Shown: positions 9,815-18,769, counted from the first letter of the stretch. The stretch: DNA of 64,000 bases from Noviherbaspirillum autotrophicum (GCF_000818395.1 NZ_JWJG01000028.1:4542615-4606614); one strand, 5' to 3'. Program-made: numbers and translations. The notes: a model not told the origin generated them from the letters alone.

Positions 9815-11017
9815 ATGCTCACCATCACCCTCAAGCCCGGCAAGGAAAAAAGCCTGCTGCGCCGCCATCCCTGGATATTCCCGACCGCAATCGACCGCAT
9901 TGACGGCAAACCGGAGGAAAAGAACAAGCCTGGCGCCACCGCCGTGGTGCAGTCGGCGTCCGGCCAGTTTCTCGCGCGCGCCGCCTACAGCCCGCAGTCG
10001 CAAATCCGCGCAAGGGTCTGGAGCTTCAACGAAAACGAAGCGGTCGACCATGCATTGATCAAGCGCCGCGCAAAAAAAGCCCTCGCGTACCGGCTCGCCG
10101 CCGTGAAGGATACCGACGCAATCCGGTTGATCTTTGGCGAAGCGGACGGATTTCCTGGCCTGGTGGTCGACTGGTACGGCGGCGCGGATGGCCATGTGGT
10201 ATGCCAGTTCCAGTCCGCCGGCGTGGAAGCCTGGAAGGTACCGATCGTGCAGGCACTGATGGCTGAAACCGGCTGCCCGAATGTCTATGAAAGGTCGGAT
10301 GCGTCGGTGCGCGAGCGCGAAGGATTGCCCCTGGTGACCGGCACGCTAGCCGGCGCCGAGCCGCCCGCAGAGACGCTAGTGACGGAAAACGGCGTGCGCT
10401 ACGCGGTCGATATCAGTACCGGCCACAAGACCGGCTTTTATATCGACCAGCGGGACAACCGCAGGCTCGTCATGGAGCATGCAGCCGGGCGCGACGTGCT
10501 CAACTGCTTCTGCTACACGGGCGGCTTTTCGCTGGCGGCGCTGAAGGGCGGTGCCAGCAGCGTGGTGTCGATCGACTCGTCCGGCGAAGCGCTGGCGATC
10601 GGACAGCGCAACGTGGCACTCAATGGCTTCGACGCATCCCGCGCCGAATGGTGGGATGCGGACGTGTTCAAAACTCTGCGCACACTGCGCGAACAGGGAA
10701 AATCGTTCGACCTGATCGTGCTCGATCCGCCCAAGTTCGCCTCGTCGCCCGGCCAGGTGGAGCGCGCGGCGCGCGCCTACAAGGACATCAACCTGCTGGG
10801 GTTCCAGTTGCTGCGCCAGGGCGGACTGCTGTTTACCTATTCCTGCTCGGGAGCGATCAGCGCTGACTTGTTTCAGAAGATTGTCGCCGGCGCTGCCAAC
10901 GATGCAAAAGTCGACGCCTATATCCTGCGGCGGCTATCGGCCGGGGTCGACCATCCGATGACGACCAGCTTCCCGGAAGGCGAATATCTGAAAGGCTTGA
11001 TGCTGCAAAAGCCTTGA
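9815..11017 (+). CDS. Class I SAM-dependent rRNA methyltransferase, RlmI-like
   Basis: A 400-residue enzyme of the RlmI/YccW family, which methylates a cytosine in 23S rRNA. It begins with a PUA-like RNA-binding segment (LKPGKEKSLLRRHPWIF). The Rossmann methyltransferase core follows, with VLNCFCYTGGFSLAALKGGA (SAM site), LIVLDPPKFASS (motif IV) and LLFTYSCSGAI containing the family's cysteine. The ATG at 9815 lies 32 bases after xerC; the frame stays open upstream through xerC, but that part is non-homologous. Which rRNA position is modified is inferred from E. coli RlmI. Confidence 0.88.
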   Translation: MLTITLKPGKEKSLLRRHPWIFPTAIDRIDGKPEEKNKPGATAVVQSASGQFLARAAYSPQSQIRARVWSFNENEAVDHALIKRRAKKALAYRLAAVKDTDAIRLIFGEADGFPGLVVDWYGGADGHVVCQFQSAGVEAWKVPIVQALMAETGCPNVYERSDASVREREGLPLVTGTLAGAEPPAETLVTENGVRYAVDISTGHKTGFYIDQRDNRRLVMEHAAGRDVLNCFCYTGGFSLAALKGGASSVVSIDSSGEALAIGQRNVALNGFDASRAEWWDADVFKTLRTLREQGKSFDLIVLDPPKFASSPGQVERAARAYKDINLLGFQLLRQGGLLFTYSCSGAISADLFQKIVAGAANDAKVDAYILRRLSAGVDHPMTTSFPEGEYLKGLMLQKP

Positions 11018-11048
11018 TGATTGCATTAGCGGCAATTTTTGCAGCGTG

Positions 11049-11067
11049 ATTATAAGTAAGTCATAAT
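11049..11067. promoter_or_regulatory. AT-rich dyad upstream of the Fur/Zur-type gene
   Basis: ATTAT at 11049-11053 and ATAAT at 11063-11067 form a short inverted repeat about 30 bases before the regulator's start. AT-rich dyads of this kind are typical Fur-family operators, so this could be an autoregulatory site. The arms are only 5 bp, so the call is weak. Confidence 0.3.
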
Positions 11068-11098
11068 TCCCGCTCCTGTTTTTCACAGCCTTGCTTTC

Positions 11099-11596
11099 AT
11101 GAGCCTCAAAGCCAAACCGGCCACAGGCGGGACCAGCCGCAAGTTCGACGAGCCGCGCATGGCCGCACTGGCGGAATCCCAACTGCGCAACGCGTCGGTG
11201 CGCATTACCGCTGCACGCGTCAAGGTACTGGCGGCGCTCTTGGACGCACAACGCGCCTTTTCCCATCAGGATGTGCAGGATGCGTTCGCCGATATGGACC
11301 GCGTCACGCTGTACCGGGCACTCGACTGCCTGACCGACGCCGGACTGGCGCACAAGATCGCCGGCGACGACCGGGTCTTTCGTTACAGCGCCGGCGCCGA
11401 GCACCATGCCGACTGCACGCCGCATCACCAACACGGGCACTTCAAGTGCACCCGCTGCGCCAAGGTGTTTTGCCTGGACAGCATCGCGGAGGCGGGGCTG
11501 CTGCAAAACGCCTTGCAGGAAACTCTAGGAAAAGGCTTCCAGAGCCACGATATCGAATTCACCATAAAAGGATGGTGCGCCGACTGCGCACAATGA
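11099..11596 (+). CDS. Fur-family transcriptional regulator, probably Zur-type
   Basis: A 165-residue metal-responsive repressor. A winged-helix domain (about 25-95, with VRITAARVKVLAALL and DRVTLYRALDCLTDAGL) is followed by a metal-binding domain with EHHADCTPHHQHGHFKCTRC. Two CxxC pairs (CTRC, CADC) form the structural zinc site. The N-terminus has an extra 20 residues. Zinc (Zur) rather than iron specificity is inferred from the gene placed 4 bases downstream, a COG0523 GTPase typical of Zur regulons. Confidence 0.85.
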   Translation: MSLKAKPATGGTSRKFDEPRMAALAESQLRNASVRITAARVKVLAALLDAQRAFSHQDVQDAFADMDRVTLYRALDCLTDAGLAHKIAGDDRVFRYSAGAEHHADCTPHHQHGHFKCTRCAKVFCLDSIAEAGLLQNALQETLGKGFQSHDIEFTIKGWCADCAQ

Positions 11597-11600
11597 AACT

Positions 11601-12626
11601 ATGGCACTTGTTCCTGCAACCATACTGACCGGCTTTCTTGGTGCCGGCAAAACCACCCTGCTCAACCGCATCCTGCGCGAGCCGCACGGCTACAAGATTG
11701 CCGTGATCGAAAACGAGTTTGGCCAGGAAAACATCGACAATGAAATCCTGGTCCAGGACAGCAACGAGCAGATCGTCGAGATGAACAATGGCTGTATCTG
11801 CTGCACCGTGCGCGGCGATCTGATCATTGCGCTTTCCACGCTGGCGCAAAAGCGCAATGCAGGCGAACTGCAATTCGACCATGTGGTGATCGAAACCACC
11901 GGCCTGGCCAACCCGGGACCGGTAGCGCAGACGTTTTTCATGGACGACGAAGTCGCCGCCCACTATCTGCTGGATGCGGTCGTCACCGTTGTCGATGCCA
12001 AGCACGGGATGCTACAGCTCGACGATCACGAAGAAGCGCAGCGTCAGGCCGGCTTTGCCGACAAGCTGCTGCTGTCGAAGACCGACCTGGTGGGCATGGA
12101 CCAGGTCGATGCCCTGGTGGCGCGCCTGAAGCGCATCAATCCGCGCGCGCCAGTCAACAAGGTCGACTTCGGCCAGGTGCCGATATCCGATGTGCTCGAT
12201 TTGCGCGGCTTCAACCTGAACGACAAGCTGGAAATCGATCCTGATTTCCTCGCCGTCGAAGAACATGTACACGATCACCATAATTGCGATGCGCATTGCA
12301 GCCACGACCACCATCATGCGCATCATTCGGACGACATCGCGGCCTTCGTGTTCAAAAGCGAGCGACCGTTCAACACTGCGCGCCTGGATGAATTCCTGGG
12401 CAATCTAGTGCAGGTATTCGGGCCGCGCATGCTGCGCTACAAGGGTGTGTTATGGATGGAAGGCGCGGACCGCAAGGTGGTTTTCCAGGGCGTGCATCAG
12501 ATGATGGGCAGCGATATCGGGGCGAAATGGAGGGATGACGAAGCGCGCGGCAGCAAAATGGTCTTTATCGGGAAGAATCTCCCGAAAGATACTTTTATTC
12601 GCGGCCTGGAACAATGTTTGGTATAA
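11601..12626 (+). CDS. COG0523 / CobW-family G3E GTPase, putative zinc metallochaperone
   Basis: A 341-residue G3E GTPase. The Walker A GFLGAGKTT (11-19), the family's metal-binding motif CICC (65-68 in NGCICCTV), and a histidine-rich stretch around residues 216-236 (HVHDHHNC, HCSHDHHHAHH) suggest metal delivery or storage. The CobW C-terminal domain follows (FVFKSERPF onward). It starts 4 bases after the Fur-family gene, so the two almost certainly form an operon. COG0523 members next to Zur regulators are thought to act in zinc allocation under limitation; the client protein is unknown. Confidence 0.9.
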   Translation: MALVPATILTGFLGAGKTTLLNRILREPHGYKIAVIENEFGQENIDNEILVQDSNEQIVEMNNGCICCTVRGDLIIALSTLAQKRNAGELQFDHVVIETTGLANPGPVAQTFFMDDEVAAHYLLDAVVTVVDAKHGMLQLDDHEEAQRQAGFADKLLLSKTDLVGMDQVDALVARLKRINPRAPVNKVDFGQVPISDVLDLRGFNLNDKLEIDPDFLAVEEHVHDHHNCDAHCSHDHHHAHHSDDIAAFVFKSERPFNTARLDEFLGNLVQVFGPRMLRYKGVLWMEGADRKVVFQGVHQMMGSDIGAKWRDDEARGSKMVFIGKNLPKDTFIRGLEQCLV

Positions 12627-12807
12627 ACTAACATTTGATGTAGGTTTAAGCAGCGGAGGTGGTCGTTTGGCAATATGCGTGTAGATCAAAGTCGCACGCG
12701 ACGTTCGATGCAGCCTGCGCCTGCCCGGTGCGAGCGGTAAGCAAGTCGGGTGCGCCGATGTCGGGCAGATGACAGGTCGGGCGGTTCATGATAAGAAAAG
12801 GATAAAA

Positions 12808-13773
12808 ATGAACGCAACCGTTACAAGATCCGCTACCAAGAACGCGGCTGCCAAAAGCGCCACAAAAAAAGTCGCGACCAGCCCCGCTAAGGCCCCTAAG
12901 GCTAAATCGCCCGGCAAAACGGCGAGCAAACTGACGAAAACAATCTCGGGTGTGACAGCTCCCACCAAAAAAACTACTGTGGCGACACCGAAAACTGTTG
13001 CCAAACCAGCCAAAACCACGGTAAAAAGCAATGCGGCGGCTGATGATACTAGGGCGGCAGTGAGTCGTTTCGCAAAAGCAGCTCCCGTCAAGGCAGCAGC
13101 CGCACAGAATGCAGTACCCGCTGCAGCGCGCGCGGCCGGTGCGAAAAACACAGCACCTGCAGCAAGCAAAACAGCACCAGTTTTGAAGCGAGGTACGCGT
13201 GCCTCGACTGAAAAAACGAGTTCCAAGGAGGCATCCGGCAGCTCCATGAGCGGTAACAATGCAGGTGCTGGATTAACAGATACAATGGAAACATCCGTAG
13301 TTTCGAAAGTAAGCGAAGTGGCTACCAAAACAACTAAACCGACTCCCGCCGCCCCTGCCGGCGGCGCCCTGCTGACTGAAGAGCAGATTCTCAAGATGAG
13401 CGACGACGATTACATGAACGAGGCGCAGCTGGCCTTCTTCAAAGCGCGTCTGCAACAGCTCGAACGAGACTTGCTGAAAAACGCCGACGAGACCACCGAG
13501 CACTTGCGCGAAACCGTGCTGGTGCCGGACCCGGCCGATCGTGCGACGATCGAGGAAGAGCATGCCTTGGAGCTGCGCACGCGCGACCGCGAGCGCAAGC
13601 TGCTCAAGAAAGTGCAGCAGGCGATCGCCAGCATCGACGCTGGCGAATACGGCTGGTGCGAAGAGACCGGCGAACCGATCGGCATTCCGCGCCTGCTGGC
13701 CCGTCCGACCGCAACCTTGTCGCTGGAAGCGCAACAGCGCCGCGAGCTCAAGCAGAAGCTGTACGGCGACTGA
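12808..13773 (+). CDS. dksA: RNA polymerase-binding regulator DksA with long Ala/Lys-rich N-terminus
   Basis: DksA enters the RNA polymerase secondary channel and, with ppGpp, tunes transcription initiation. The C-terminal 130 residues are a DksA core: LTEEQILKMSDDDYM start (about 190), coiled coil with tip motif DPADRA (241-246), and a zinc-finger region. Only C284 of the four zinc cysteines remains; the others are T287, S305 and A308. The first 180 residues are a low-complexity Ala/Lys/Thr/Pro tract resembling a histone H1 tail, so the protein is more than twice the E. coli length. An AGGA ribosome-binding site supports the ATG at 12808. Confidence 0.93.
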   Translation: MNATVTRSATKNAAAKSATKKVATSPAKAPKAKSPGKTASKLTKTISGVTAPTKKTTVATPKTVAKPAKTTVKSNAAADDTRAAVSRFAKAAPVKAAAAQNAVPAAARAAGAKNTAPAASKTAPVLKRGTRASTEKTSSKEASGSSMSGNNAGAGLTDTMETSVVSKVSEVATKTTKPTPAAPAGGALLTEEQILKMSDDDYMNEAQLAFFKARLQQLERDLLKNADETTEHLRETVLVPDPADRATIEEEHALELRTRDRERKLLKKVQQAIASIDAGEYGWCEETGEPIGIPRLLARPTATLSLEAQQRRELKQKLYGD

Positions 13774-13803
13774 GCCGAACCGGATTCGTTCCGCATTACC
13801 CGC

Positions 13804-13846
13804 CAAGCGTACCTTGCCTCGTGCATCGTACGCTTGTTTGCTTTTA
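13804..13846 (+). terminator. Probable rho-independent terminator after dksA
   Basis: CAAGCGTAC (13804-13812) pairs perfectly with GTACGCTTG (13828-13836), followed by a T-rich stretch at 13837-13845. It begins 31 bases after the dksA stop. Confidence 0.6.
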
Positions 13847-13987
13847 CGGCGCCGTCAATTCGTCATGTTGGCCCTCCAGCTGCACGGCGCCGGCACTGCA
13901 GGGAAAATGATGCGCGGCTGCCAGGGCAGGGCTTGGTTATCATCCATACAAAAGTCGCAATGACGTTGTCAATAAGCGTACGGATGT

Positions 13988-14016
13988 TTGACAAACCCGG
14001 TCTTAGCCGTTGTAAT
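13988..14016 (+). promoter_or_regulatory. Sigma-70 promoter for the two-STAS gene
   Basis: A perfect -35 TTGACA (13988-13993) lies 17 bases from a -10 TGTAAT (14011-14016, five of six matches). Transcription would start near 14023, giving a leader of about 75 bases before the GTG at 14098. Confidence 0.7.
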
Positions 14017-14042
14017 GGTAGCCTGGAGTAAATTAATAACAC

Positions 14043-14075
14043 CTGTAAATTTCGCTGAAAACAAGCGAATTACAG
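14043..14075 (+). promoter_or_regulatory. Leader hairpin upstream of the two-STAS gene
   Basis: CTGTAA and TTCGCT (14043-14048, 14051-14056) pair with AGCGAA and TTACAG (14064-14075): 12 bp with a two-base bulge and a GAAAACA loop. It lies between the promoter and the AGGGA ribosome-binding site (14089-14093). It leaves that site free, so an effect on mRNA stability is as likely as translational control. Confidence 0.4.
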
Positions 14076-14097
14076 CAGTATTCTAGACAGGGACGAC

Positions 14098-15564
14098 GTG
14101 GGGATTTTTTCGCTATTTGGCAAGAAGGACGGCCGGCAGGATAATCCTGCCGACAAGACCGCTTCGCGCTCGAAGCGGAGCACGCCGTCAACTGCACAGC
14201 GCTCTGAAAGCAAGGTCGACAGCGCAAACAGCGGCCGCTTGTCAGCGCCAAAGCGCGATGCCCAGGCGGCTCTTGCCACCGTGCTGAAAATCGATGCGAT
14301 CGAGTCTGAAATGTCGACTGAATTCAAGGCGACCACGATTCAGCCCGTCAGCGCCTCAGCGACAACGAAGGCATCTGCCCCGCCGGCGTCTACAGGCACC
14401 CGCAGCAAATCCCCCCCGCACGCTGCACAAGCTCGTCCAGAGCAGCAAAAGAGCCCCGCTCCAGCGCCGGCAGTTGATGCGCAGCCGAGCGCCCCCCAGA
14501 TGGGAGCTGCCACCGATTTCCTGCTGAACGGCTCGAGCACCATCGGAACCGTCGGTGTCGCCACGTCGGAAGTCGCCGCAGTCGTCGAAGAAGCCGCCAT
14601 CATGTATGCGAACGGCCAGAACAACGTGGTCGAAGATTTGCTCAAGAACGCCATTGCCGAAGACTTGCTAGGCGACGCGACCGCCGAAATCTGGCTGATG
14701 CTGTTTGATTTGTATCAGGTAACCGGAAACCAGCAGCAGTTCGACAACCTGTCGCTGGCTTACGCAAGCAAGTTTGAAACTTCACCGCCCGCCTGGTCCG
14801 GCAGCGCATCGCAAGAAGCGACTTCAACAGCATCCGTACAGCCAGGTACGACACCGATGGTGCCGTTCTCTGGCAAGCTCGACGCCGGCAGCGCCAAGAC
14901 CGTCGACCGCATACAGAAACTGGCAGAAACGCATCGCACGCTGCGCCTCGAGTTCGCCCGTGTCAGCGAAGTCGACGCAGCCGGTTGCGGCCTGCTGTTG
15001 AACCTGCTGAAGAAACTGCAAAAATCTGGCCATGACTTGATCCTGGTTGGGGCGGCGGAATTGGCGGACAAGATCCGCGCGACGATCGTAGTCGGCCGCC
15101 GCGACGACACGGAAGATGCCTGGCTGCTGCTGCTCGAGATACTGCAGTTGCTGAACCGCGAAAAGGATTTCGAGGAAACCAGCATCGATTACTGCGTCAC
15201 ATTCGAAGTGTCGCCGCCAGCCTTCGTCGCGCCCAAGACCAAGGTCACGACGGCAGCAACCGAAGCGGCGGCCAGCAATCCGGCCAGCGACAGCTTCATG
15301 ATGCCGGCCTTGGTCGAAGGCCGCATCGATAATTTGATTCTCGCCATCGTCGCCCATTCCGACGAACACAATCCGGCAGTCATCGACTGCTCTGCGCTCA
15401 AGCGCGTCGATTTCAATGCAGCCGGACGGTTGCTGACGGGGCTTGCGCCCTTCTGTGGAAACGGCAAGTCGCTCGAATTCCACCATGTGAATCATCTCGT
15501 GGCCGCACTGTTCAATGTAATCGGCCTGAACGACATCGCGCGCATCCTGCCGCGCAAGAACTAG
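14098..15564 (+). CDS. Uncharacterised protein with two helical-repeat plus STAS-like units
   Basis: A 488-residue cytosolic protein that I cannot assign to a known function. Residues 1-160 are low complexity (Ala/Ser/Pro/Lys). The remainder is an internal duplication. A helical segment at 196-233 (ending KFETSPPAW) aligns with 339-376 (ending FEVSPPAF). Each is followed by a STAS-like domain, about 254-330 (FSGKLDAGSAKTVD, EVDAAGCGLLLNLLKKL) and 401-487 (LVEGRIDNLILAIV, RVDFNAAGRLLTGLAPF). The start is a GTG with an AGGGA ribosome-binding site. Its own promoter precedes it, and hslV begins 104 bases downstream. Confidence 0.8.
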   Translation: MGIFSLFGKKDGRQDNPADKTASRSKRSTPSTAQRSESKVDSANSGRLSAPKRDAQAALATVLKIDAIESEMSTEFKATTIQPVSASATTKASAPPASTGTRSKSPPHAAQARPEQQKSPAPAPAVDAQPSAPQMGAATDFLLNGSSTIGTVGVATSEVAAVVEEAAIMYANGQNNVVEDLLKNAIAEDLLGDATAEIWLMLFDLYQVTGNQQQFDNLSLAYASKFETSPPAWSGSASQEATSTASVQPGTTPMVPFSGKLDAGSAKTVDRIQKLAETHRTLRLEFARVSEVDAAGCGLLLNLLKKLQKSGHDLILVGAAELADKIRATIVVGRRDDTEDAWLLLLEILQLLNREKDFEETSIDYCVTFEVSPPAFVAPKTKVTTAATEAAASNPASDSFMMPALVEGRIDNLILAIVAHSDEHNPAVIDCSALKRVDFNAAGRLLTGLAPFCGNGKSLEFHHVNHLVAALFNVIGLNDIARILPRKN

Positions 15565-15609
15565 GCTGCGCGCCTCTTTCTGGCGATTTCTCCGCCTTCG
15601 CCTACACTA

Positions 15610-15637
15610 CTTGTAATTTGCTTTTGCGCCCTCATTT
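15610..15637 (+). promoter_or_regulatory. Candidate heat-shock (sigma-32) promoter before hslV
   Basis: CTTGTAA (15610-15616) and CCCTCATTT (15629-15637), spaced by 12 bases, resemble the sigma-32 consensus CTTGAAA and CCCCATNT. hslVU is a classic heat-shock operon, which makes the match plausible. It is imperfect. Confidence 0.4.
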
Positions 15638-15667
15638 GCTGGTGATACATTCACTTCAGAGGCAAGC

Positions 15668-16204
15668 ATGGAACAGTTTCACGGCACGACCATTCTGTCT
15701 GTACGTCGCGGCAACGTTGTTGCGCTCGGCGGCGACGGACAGGTAACGCTAGGCAATATCGTGATGAAGGGAAGCGCGCGCAAGGTGCGCAAGCTTTATC
15801 AGGGCAAGGTGCTTGCGGGTTTTGCCGGAGGCACAGCCGACGCGTTCACGCTGATCGAGCGCTTCGAGGCCAAACTGGAAAAACATCAGGGCAACTTGAT
15901 GCGCGCATCGGTGGAGCTGGCCAAGGACTGGCGCACCGACCGCATGCTGCGCCGCCTGGAAGCAATGCTGCTGGTGGCGGACCGTGAATCGACGCTGATC
16001 ATTACCGGCAACGGCGATGTGCTCGAACCCGAGGACGGCATCGGCGCCATCGGCTCCGGCGGCGCCTACGCACAATCTGCAGCCAAGGCGCTGCAGGCGC
16101 ATACCGAGCTGTCGCCGCTGGACATCGTCAAGAAGTCGCTCACCATCGCCGGCGAGCTGTGTATCTACACCAATCTGTCGCACACCATCGAAACGCTCGA
16201 ATAA
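15668..16204 (+). CDS. hslV: ATP-dependent protease peptidase subunit HslV
   Basis: Proteolytic subunit of the HslUV (ClpYQ) protease. It is 178 residues, as usual. The N-terminal nucleophile threonine is preserved: after a short propeptide MEQFHG the sequence reads [34 protein letters not shown] and the [14 protein letters not shown] segment are typical of the proteasome-like fold. A GAGG ribosome-binding site supports the ATG. It is followed by hslU after 43 bases, and the two form an operon. Confidence 0.97.
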   Translation: MEQFHGTTILSVRRGNVVALGGDGQVTLGNIVMKGSARKVRKLYQGKVLAGFAGGTADAFTLIERFEAKLEKHQGNLMRASVELAKDWRTDRMLRRLEAMLLVADRESTLIITGNGDVLEPEDGIGAIGSGGAYAQSAAKALQAHTELSPLDIVKKSLTIAGELCIYTNLSHTIETLE

Positions 16205-16247
16205 CGCGGCGCCCCCATAACGTTTAGCACGGACTGCGAACAACACC

Positions 16248-17591
16248 ATGAACATGACTCCCCAAGAGATCGTCTCCGAACTCGACAAGCACGTAGTCGG
16301 ACAAGGCAAGGCCAAGCGCGCAGTCGCGATTGCATTGCGCAATCGCTGGCGCCGGCAGCAGGTCGAAGAACCGCTGCGCCACGAGATCACGCCGAAGAAT
16401 ATTCTGATGATCGGCCCCACCGGTGTGGGCAAAACCGAGATCGCGCGCCGCCTCGCGAAGCTGGCCGACGCCCCCTTCATCAAGATCGAGGCAACCAAGT
16501 TCACCGAAGTAGGCTATGTCGGGCGCGATGTCGATACCATCATCCGCGACCTGATCGACATCGGCATCAAGCAGACGCGCGAAACCGAGATGCGCAAGGT
16601 GCGTACGCGCGCCGAGGATGCGGCGGAAGACCGCGTGATCGACATCCTGGTGCCGCCGCCGCGGGATTTCGGCTTTTCGGCGGCACCGAGCGCGCCGGAT
16701 AACGATGCCCAGGGAAGCACGGCGCGCCAGACTTTCCGCAAGCGCCTGCGCGAAGGTGCGCTCGACGACCGCGAGATCGAGATCGAAGTCGCCGAAACCG
16801 GGCCGCACATGGAAATCATGGCGCCGCCCGGCATGGAAGAAATGACGGAGCAAATCAAGTCGATGTTCTCCGGCCTGGGTGCGTCGCGCAAGAAAAAGCG
16901 CAAGCTCAAGATCAAGGACGCCATGAAGCTCCTGATCGAGGAGGAAGCGGCCAAGCTGATCAACGAGGACGAGCTGAAGCAAAAAGCCATCGCCAACGTC
17001 GAGCAGAACGGCATCGTGTTCCTGGATGAGATCGACAAGATCGCCAGCCGCTCCGAGGTCGGCGGCGCCGACGTGTCGCGCGCCGGCGTGCAGCGCGACC
17101 TGCTGCCGCTGGTCGAGGGCACGACCGTCAACACCAAGTACGGCATGATCCGCACCGACCATATCCTGTTCATCGCTTCCGGCGCTTTTCACCTGGCCAA
17201 ACCGTCCGACCTGATTCCGGAACTGCAGGGACGTTTCCCGATCCGGGTCGAACTGGAATCGCTGTCGATCGCCGACTTCGAGCGCATCCTGACCGCTACC
17301 GACGCGTGCCTGACCAAGCAGTATGAAGCGTTGCTCGGGACGGAAAGCGTGCAGATCGAGTTCACCGACAGCGGCATCAAACGCCTGGCGGAAATCGCCT
17401 TTTCAGTCAATGAAAAGACCGAGAACATCGGGGCGCGACGCCTGTATACGGTGATGGAGAAACTGCTGGAAGAAATTTCCTTCTCGGCCAGCGAAGTGTC
17501 CGGCAAGACGGTCGGCATCGACGCCGCCTATGTCGACGACAAGCTGGGCGCGCTTGCCGTCAACGAGGATTTGTCGCGCTACGTCCTGTAA
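16248..17591 (+). CDS. hslU: ATP-dependent protease ATPase subunit HslU
   Basis: AAA+ unfoldase that feeds substrates to HslV. The 447-residue sequence has Walker [10 protein letters not shown] (56-64), Walker [11 protein letters not shown], the inserted I-domain (about 110-240, rich in charged residues, with [12 protein letters not shown]) and sensor motifs. It ends in EDLSRYVL, the tail that docks into HslV. The pore loop GYVGRDVD is present. It is the second gene of the hslVU operon. A GC-rich hairpin without T-tract follows. Confidence 0.97.
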   Translation: MNMTPQEIVSELDKHVVGQGKAKRAVAIALRNRWRRQQVEEPLRHEITPKNILMIGPTGVGKTEIARRLAKLADAPFIKIEATKFTEVGYVGRDVDTIIRDLIDIGIKQTRETEMRKVRTRAEDAAEDRVIDILVPPPRDFGFSAAPSAPDNDAQGSTARQTFRKRLREGALDDREIEIEVAETGPHMEIMAPPGMEEMTEQIKSMFSGLGASRKKKRKLKIKDAMKLLIEEEAAKLINEDELKQKAIANVEQNGIVFLDEIDKIASRSEVGGADVSRAGVQRDLLPLVEGTTVNTKYGMIRTDHILFIASGAFHLAKPSDLIPELQGRFPIRVELESLSIADFERILTATDACLTKQYEALLGTESVQIEFTDSGIKRLAEIAFSVNEKTENIGARRLYTVMEKLLEEISFSASEVSGKTVGIDAAYVDDKLGALAVNEDLSRYVL

Positions 17592-17599
17592 TCCACTAC

Positions 17600-17627
17600 G
17601 CCGGCGCGGTCCATCGTCCGCGCTGGC
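17600..17627 (+). terminator. GC-rich hairpin downstream of hslU
   Basis: GCCGGCGCGG (17600-17609) pairs with CCGCGCTGGC (17618-17627), 10 bp with one G-U pair, 8 bases after the hslU stop. It lacks a T-tract, so terminator function is uncertain. Confidence 0.35.
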
Positions 17628-17648
17628 GCACCTCTTCATCGTCACGTC

Positions 17649-17855
17649 ATGGCCAACAAGGCACTCGCTACCCGGCAAAAGCTGATGATCCGGGCGGAGC
17701 CGTCGCAAAAAGCATTAAAGGCGCGCAATCCGGTTGCGCCTGATGCCAGGCAGCGATCGGCGCAATCGCAGCGCAATTCCCCGTCCCAAGGCAAGTCATT
17801 TCAGCAGAAGCTGTTAAAACGCCTATCGGATGCCGATGACGGCAAAGCCGATTAA
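17649..17855 (+). CDS. Small basic hypothetical protein
   Basis: A possible 68-residue protein rich in Lys, Arg, Gln and Ala, with no recognisable domain. It lies between hslU and the convergent end of gspC and could be transcribed from the hslU promoter. Codon use resembles the neighbours, but no ribosome-binding site is visible and I know of no homologue. Treat as tentative. Confidence 0.35.
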   Translation: MANKALATRQKLMIRAEPSQKALKARNPVAPDARQRSAQSQRNSPSQGKSFQQKLLKRLSDADDGKAD

Positions 17856-17914
17856 ACCGCTCGCCTTGGTGCGCTCCGAGAGCCGTCTGTACTTGCCGTT
17901 TGCAGGAAGAGCCG

Positions 17915-18769
17915 CTAGCGGCTTTGCAGCGACGGCGGCGGGCGCATTTCGCCGGAAACATCTGATGGTGCCGACGTTGGCGGCGTTGGTTGAGGCGAAG
18001 CGCCCGGTGCAGCCATTGTCGCCGCTGGAGCGGGCGTTGCTGGCTGAGCAGGTGCAGCCGGCGGTGAGGTAGTTTGTGCGGTTGGTGACGGACTGACGAC
18101 CACGCGCCCCGGAACGGCAGGCGCCGTCTGGCTCTGAGATGGAGACTGCCCCTGTTGCTGCGCCTGGGGTGCCGGCGGTGGCAGCAATGGCGAACGTGCC
18201 GTCGGCGTCTGGCCCGGCGAGGTTGCCGGCGTTACGGCTGGCGCCGTCGCTGGTGTTTGCACAGGTTGCGGCGAAGGCGCCACAGGGACATTGCGTGCCG
18301 GGGATGGCGACGCTCCCGCTCCTTGCTGTGCGCCGGCCGGCGCTGTCGAGGCAATACTCACCTGCATCTTCGCGTTTTCCGGCAAGTCCACGCGCTTGAC
18401 CGCACCACCGTCCGACAGCAGCACGTATTCGCGGTGGACTTCCTTGACGGTCACGCCCGGCACCACCTCCGTGCCAACCCCGACGGCTTGCGCCGGCTTG
18501 CCGTCAGCGCTCAGGATGGCAACGCTGTCGTCCGCGGTGCCTGACAGGATCACGCCTTTCAATTGATAATTGCTCGCGGCAGCGACCTTGCCTGGCCGTC
18601 CGCCGAACAGCGCCACAGCGTCATCCGGCGAGACATCCGAGCGGACGGCGCGTGGCGGCGCGGCTACCGGCCGCGTCGGCGGCTTGAACAACTGCAGTCC
18701 CCAGTACGCAATCGATGCGCACAATGCAATGAACAGCAAGAAACTGACGATCAGCGGCATGCGCTTCAT
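17915..18769 (-). CDS. gspC: Type II secretion system protein C
   Basis: Inner-membrane clamp protein linking the T2SS platform to the secretin. The 284-residue protein has a short cytoplasmic N-terminus, one membrane helix (about 5-26) and an HR domain (about 45-135, SPDDAVALFGGRPG, YQLKGVILSG, VKEVHREYVLLSDGG). A long Pro/Ala/Gln-rich tail replaces a PDZ domain. The start has a GAGGGAG ribosome-binding site. It is the last gene of the operon, 103 bases after gspF; that gap contains an AT-rich patch that may carry an extra promoter. Confidence 0.88.
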   Translation of the reverse strand: MKRMPLIVSFLLFIALCASIAYWGLQLFKPPTRPVAAPPRAVRSDVSPDDAVALFGGRPGKVAAASNYQLKGVILSGTADDSVAILSADGKPAQAVGVGTEVVPGVTVKEVHREYVLLSDGGAVKRVDLPENAKMQVSIASTAPAGAQQGAGASPSPARNVPVAPSPQPVQTPATAPAVTPATSPGQTPTARSPLLPPPAPQAQQQGQSPSQSQTAPAVPGRVVVSPSPTAQTTSPPAAPAQPATPAPAATMAAPGASPQPTPPTSAPSDVSGEMRPPPSLQSR

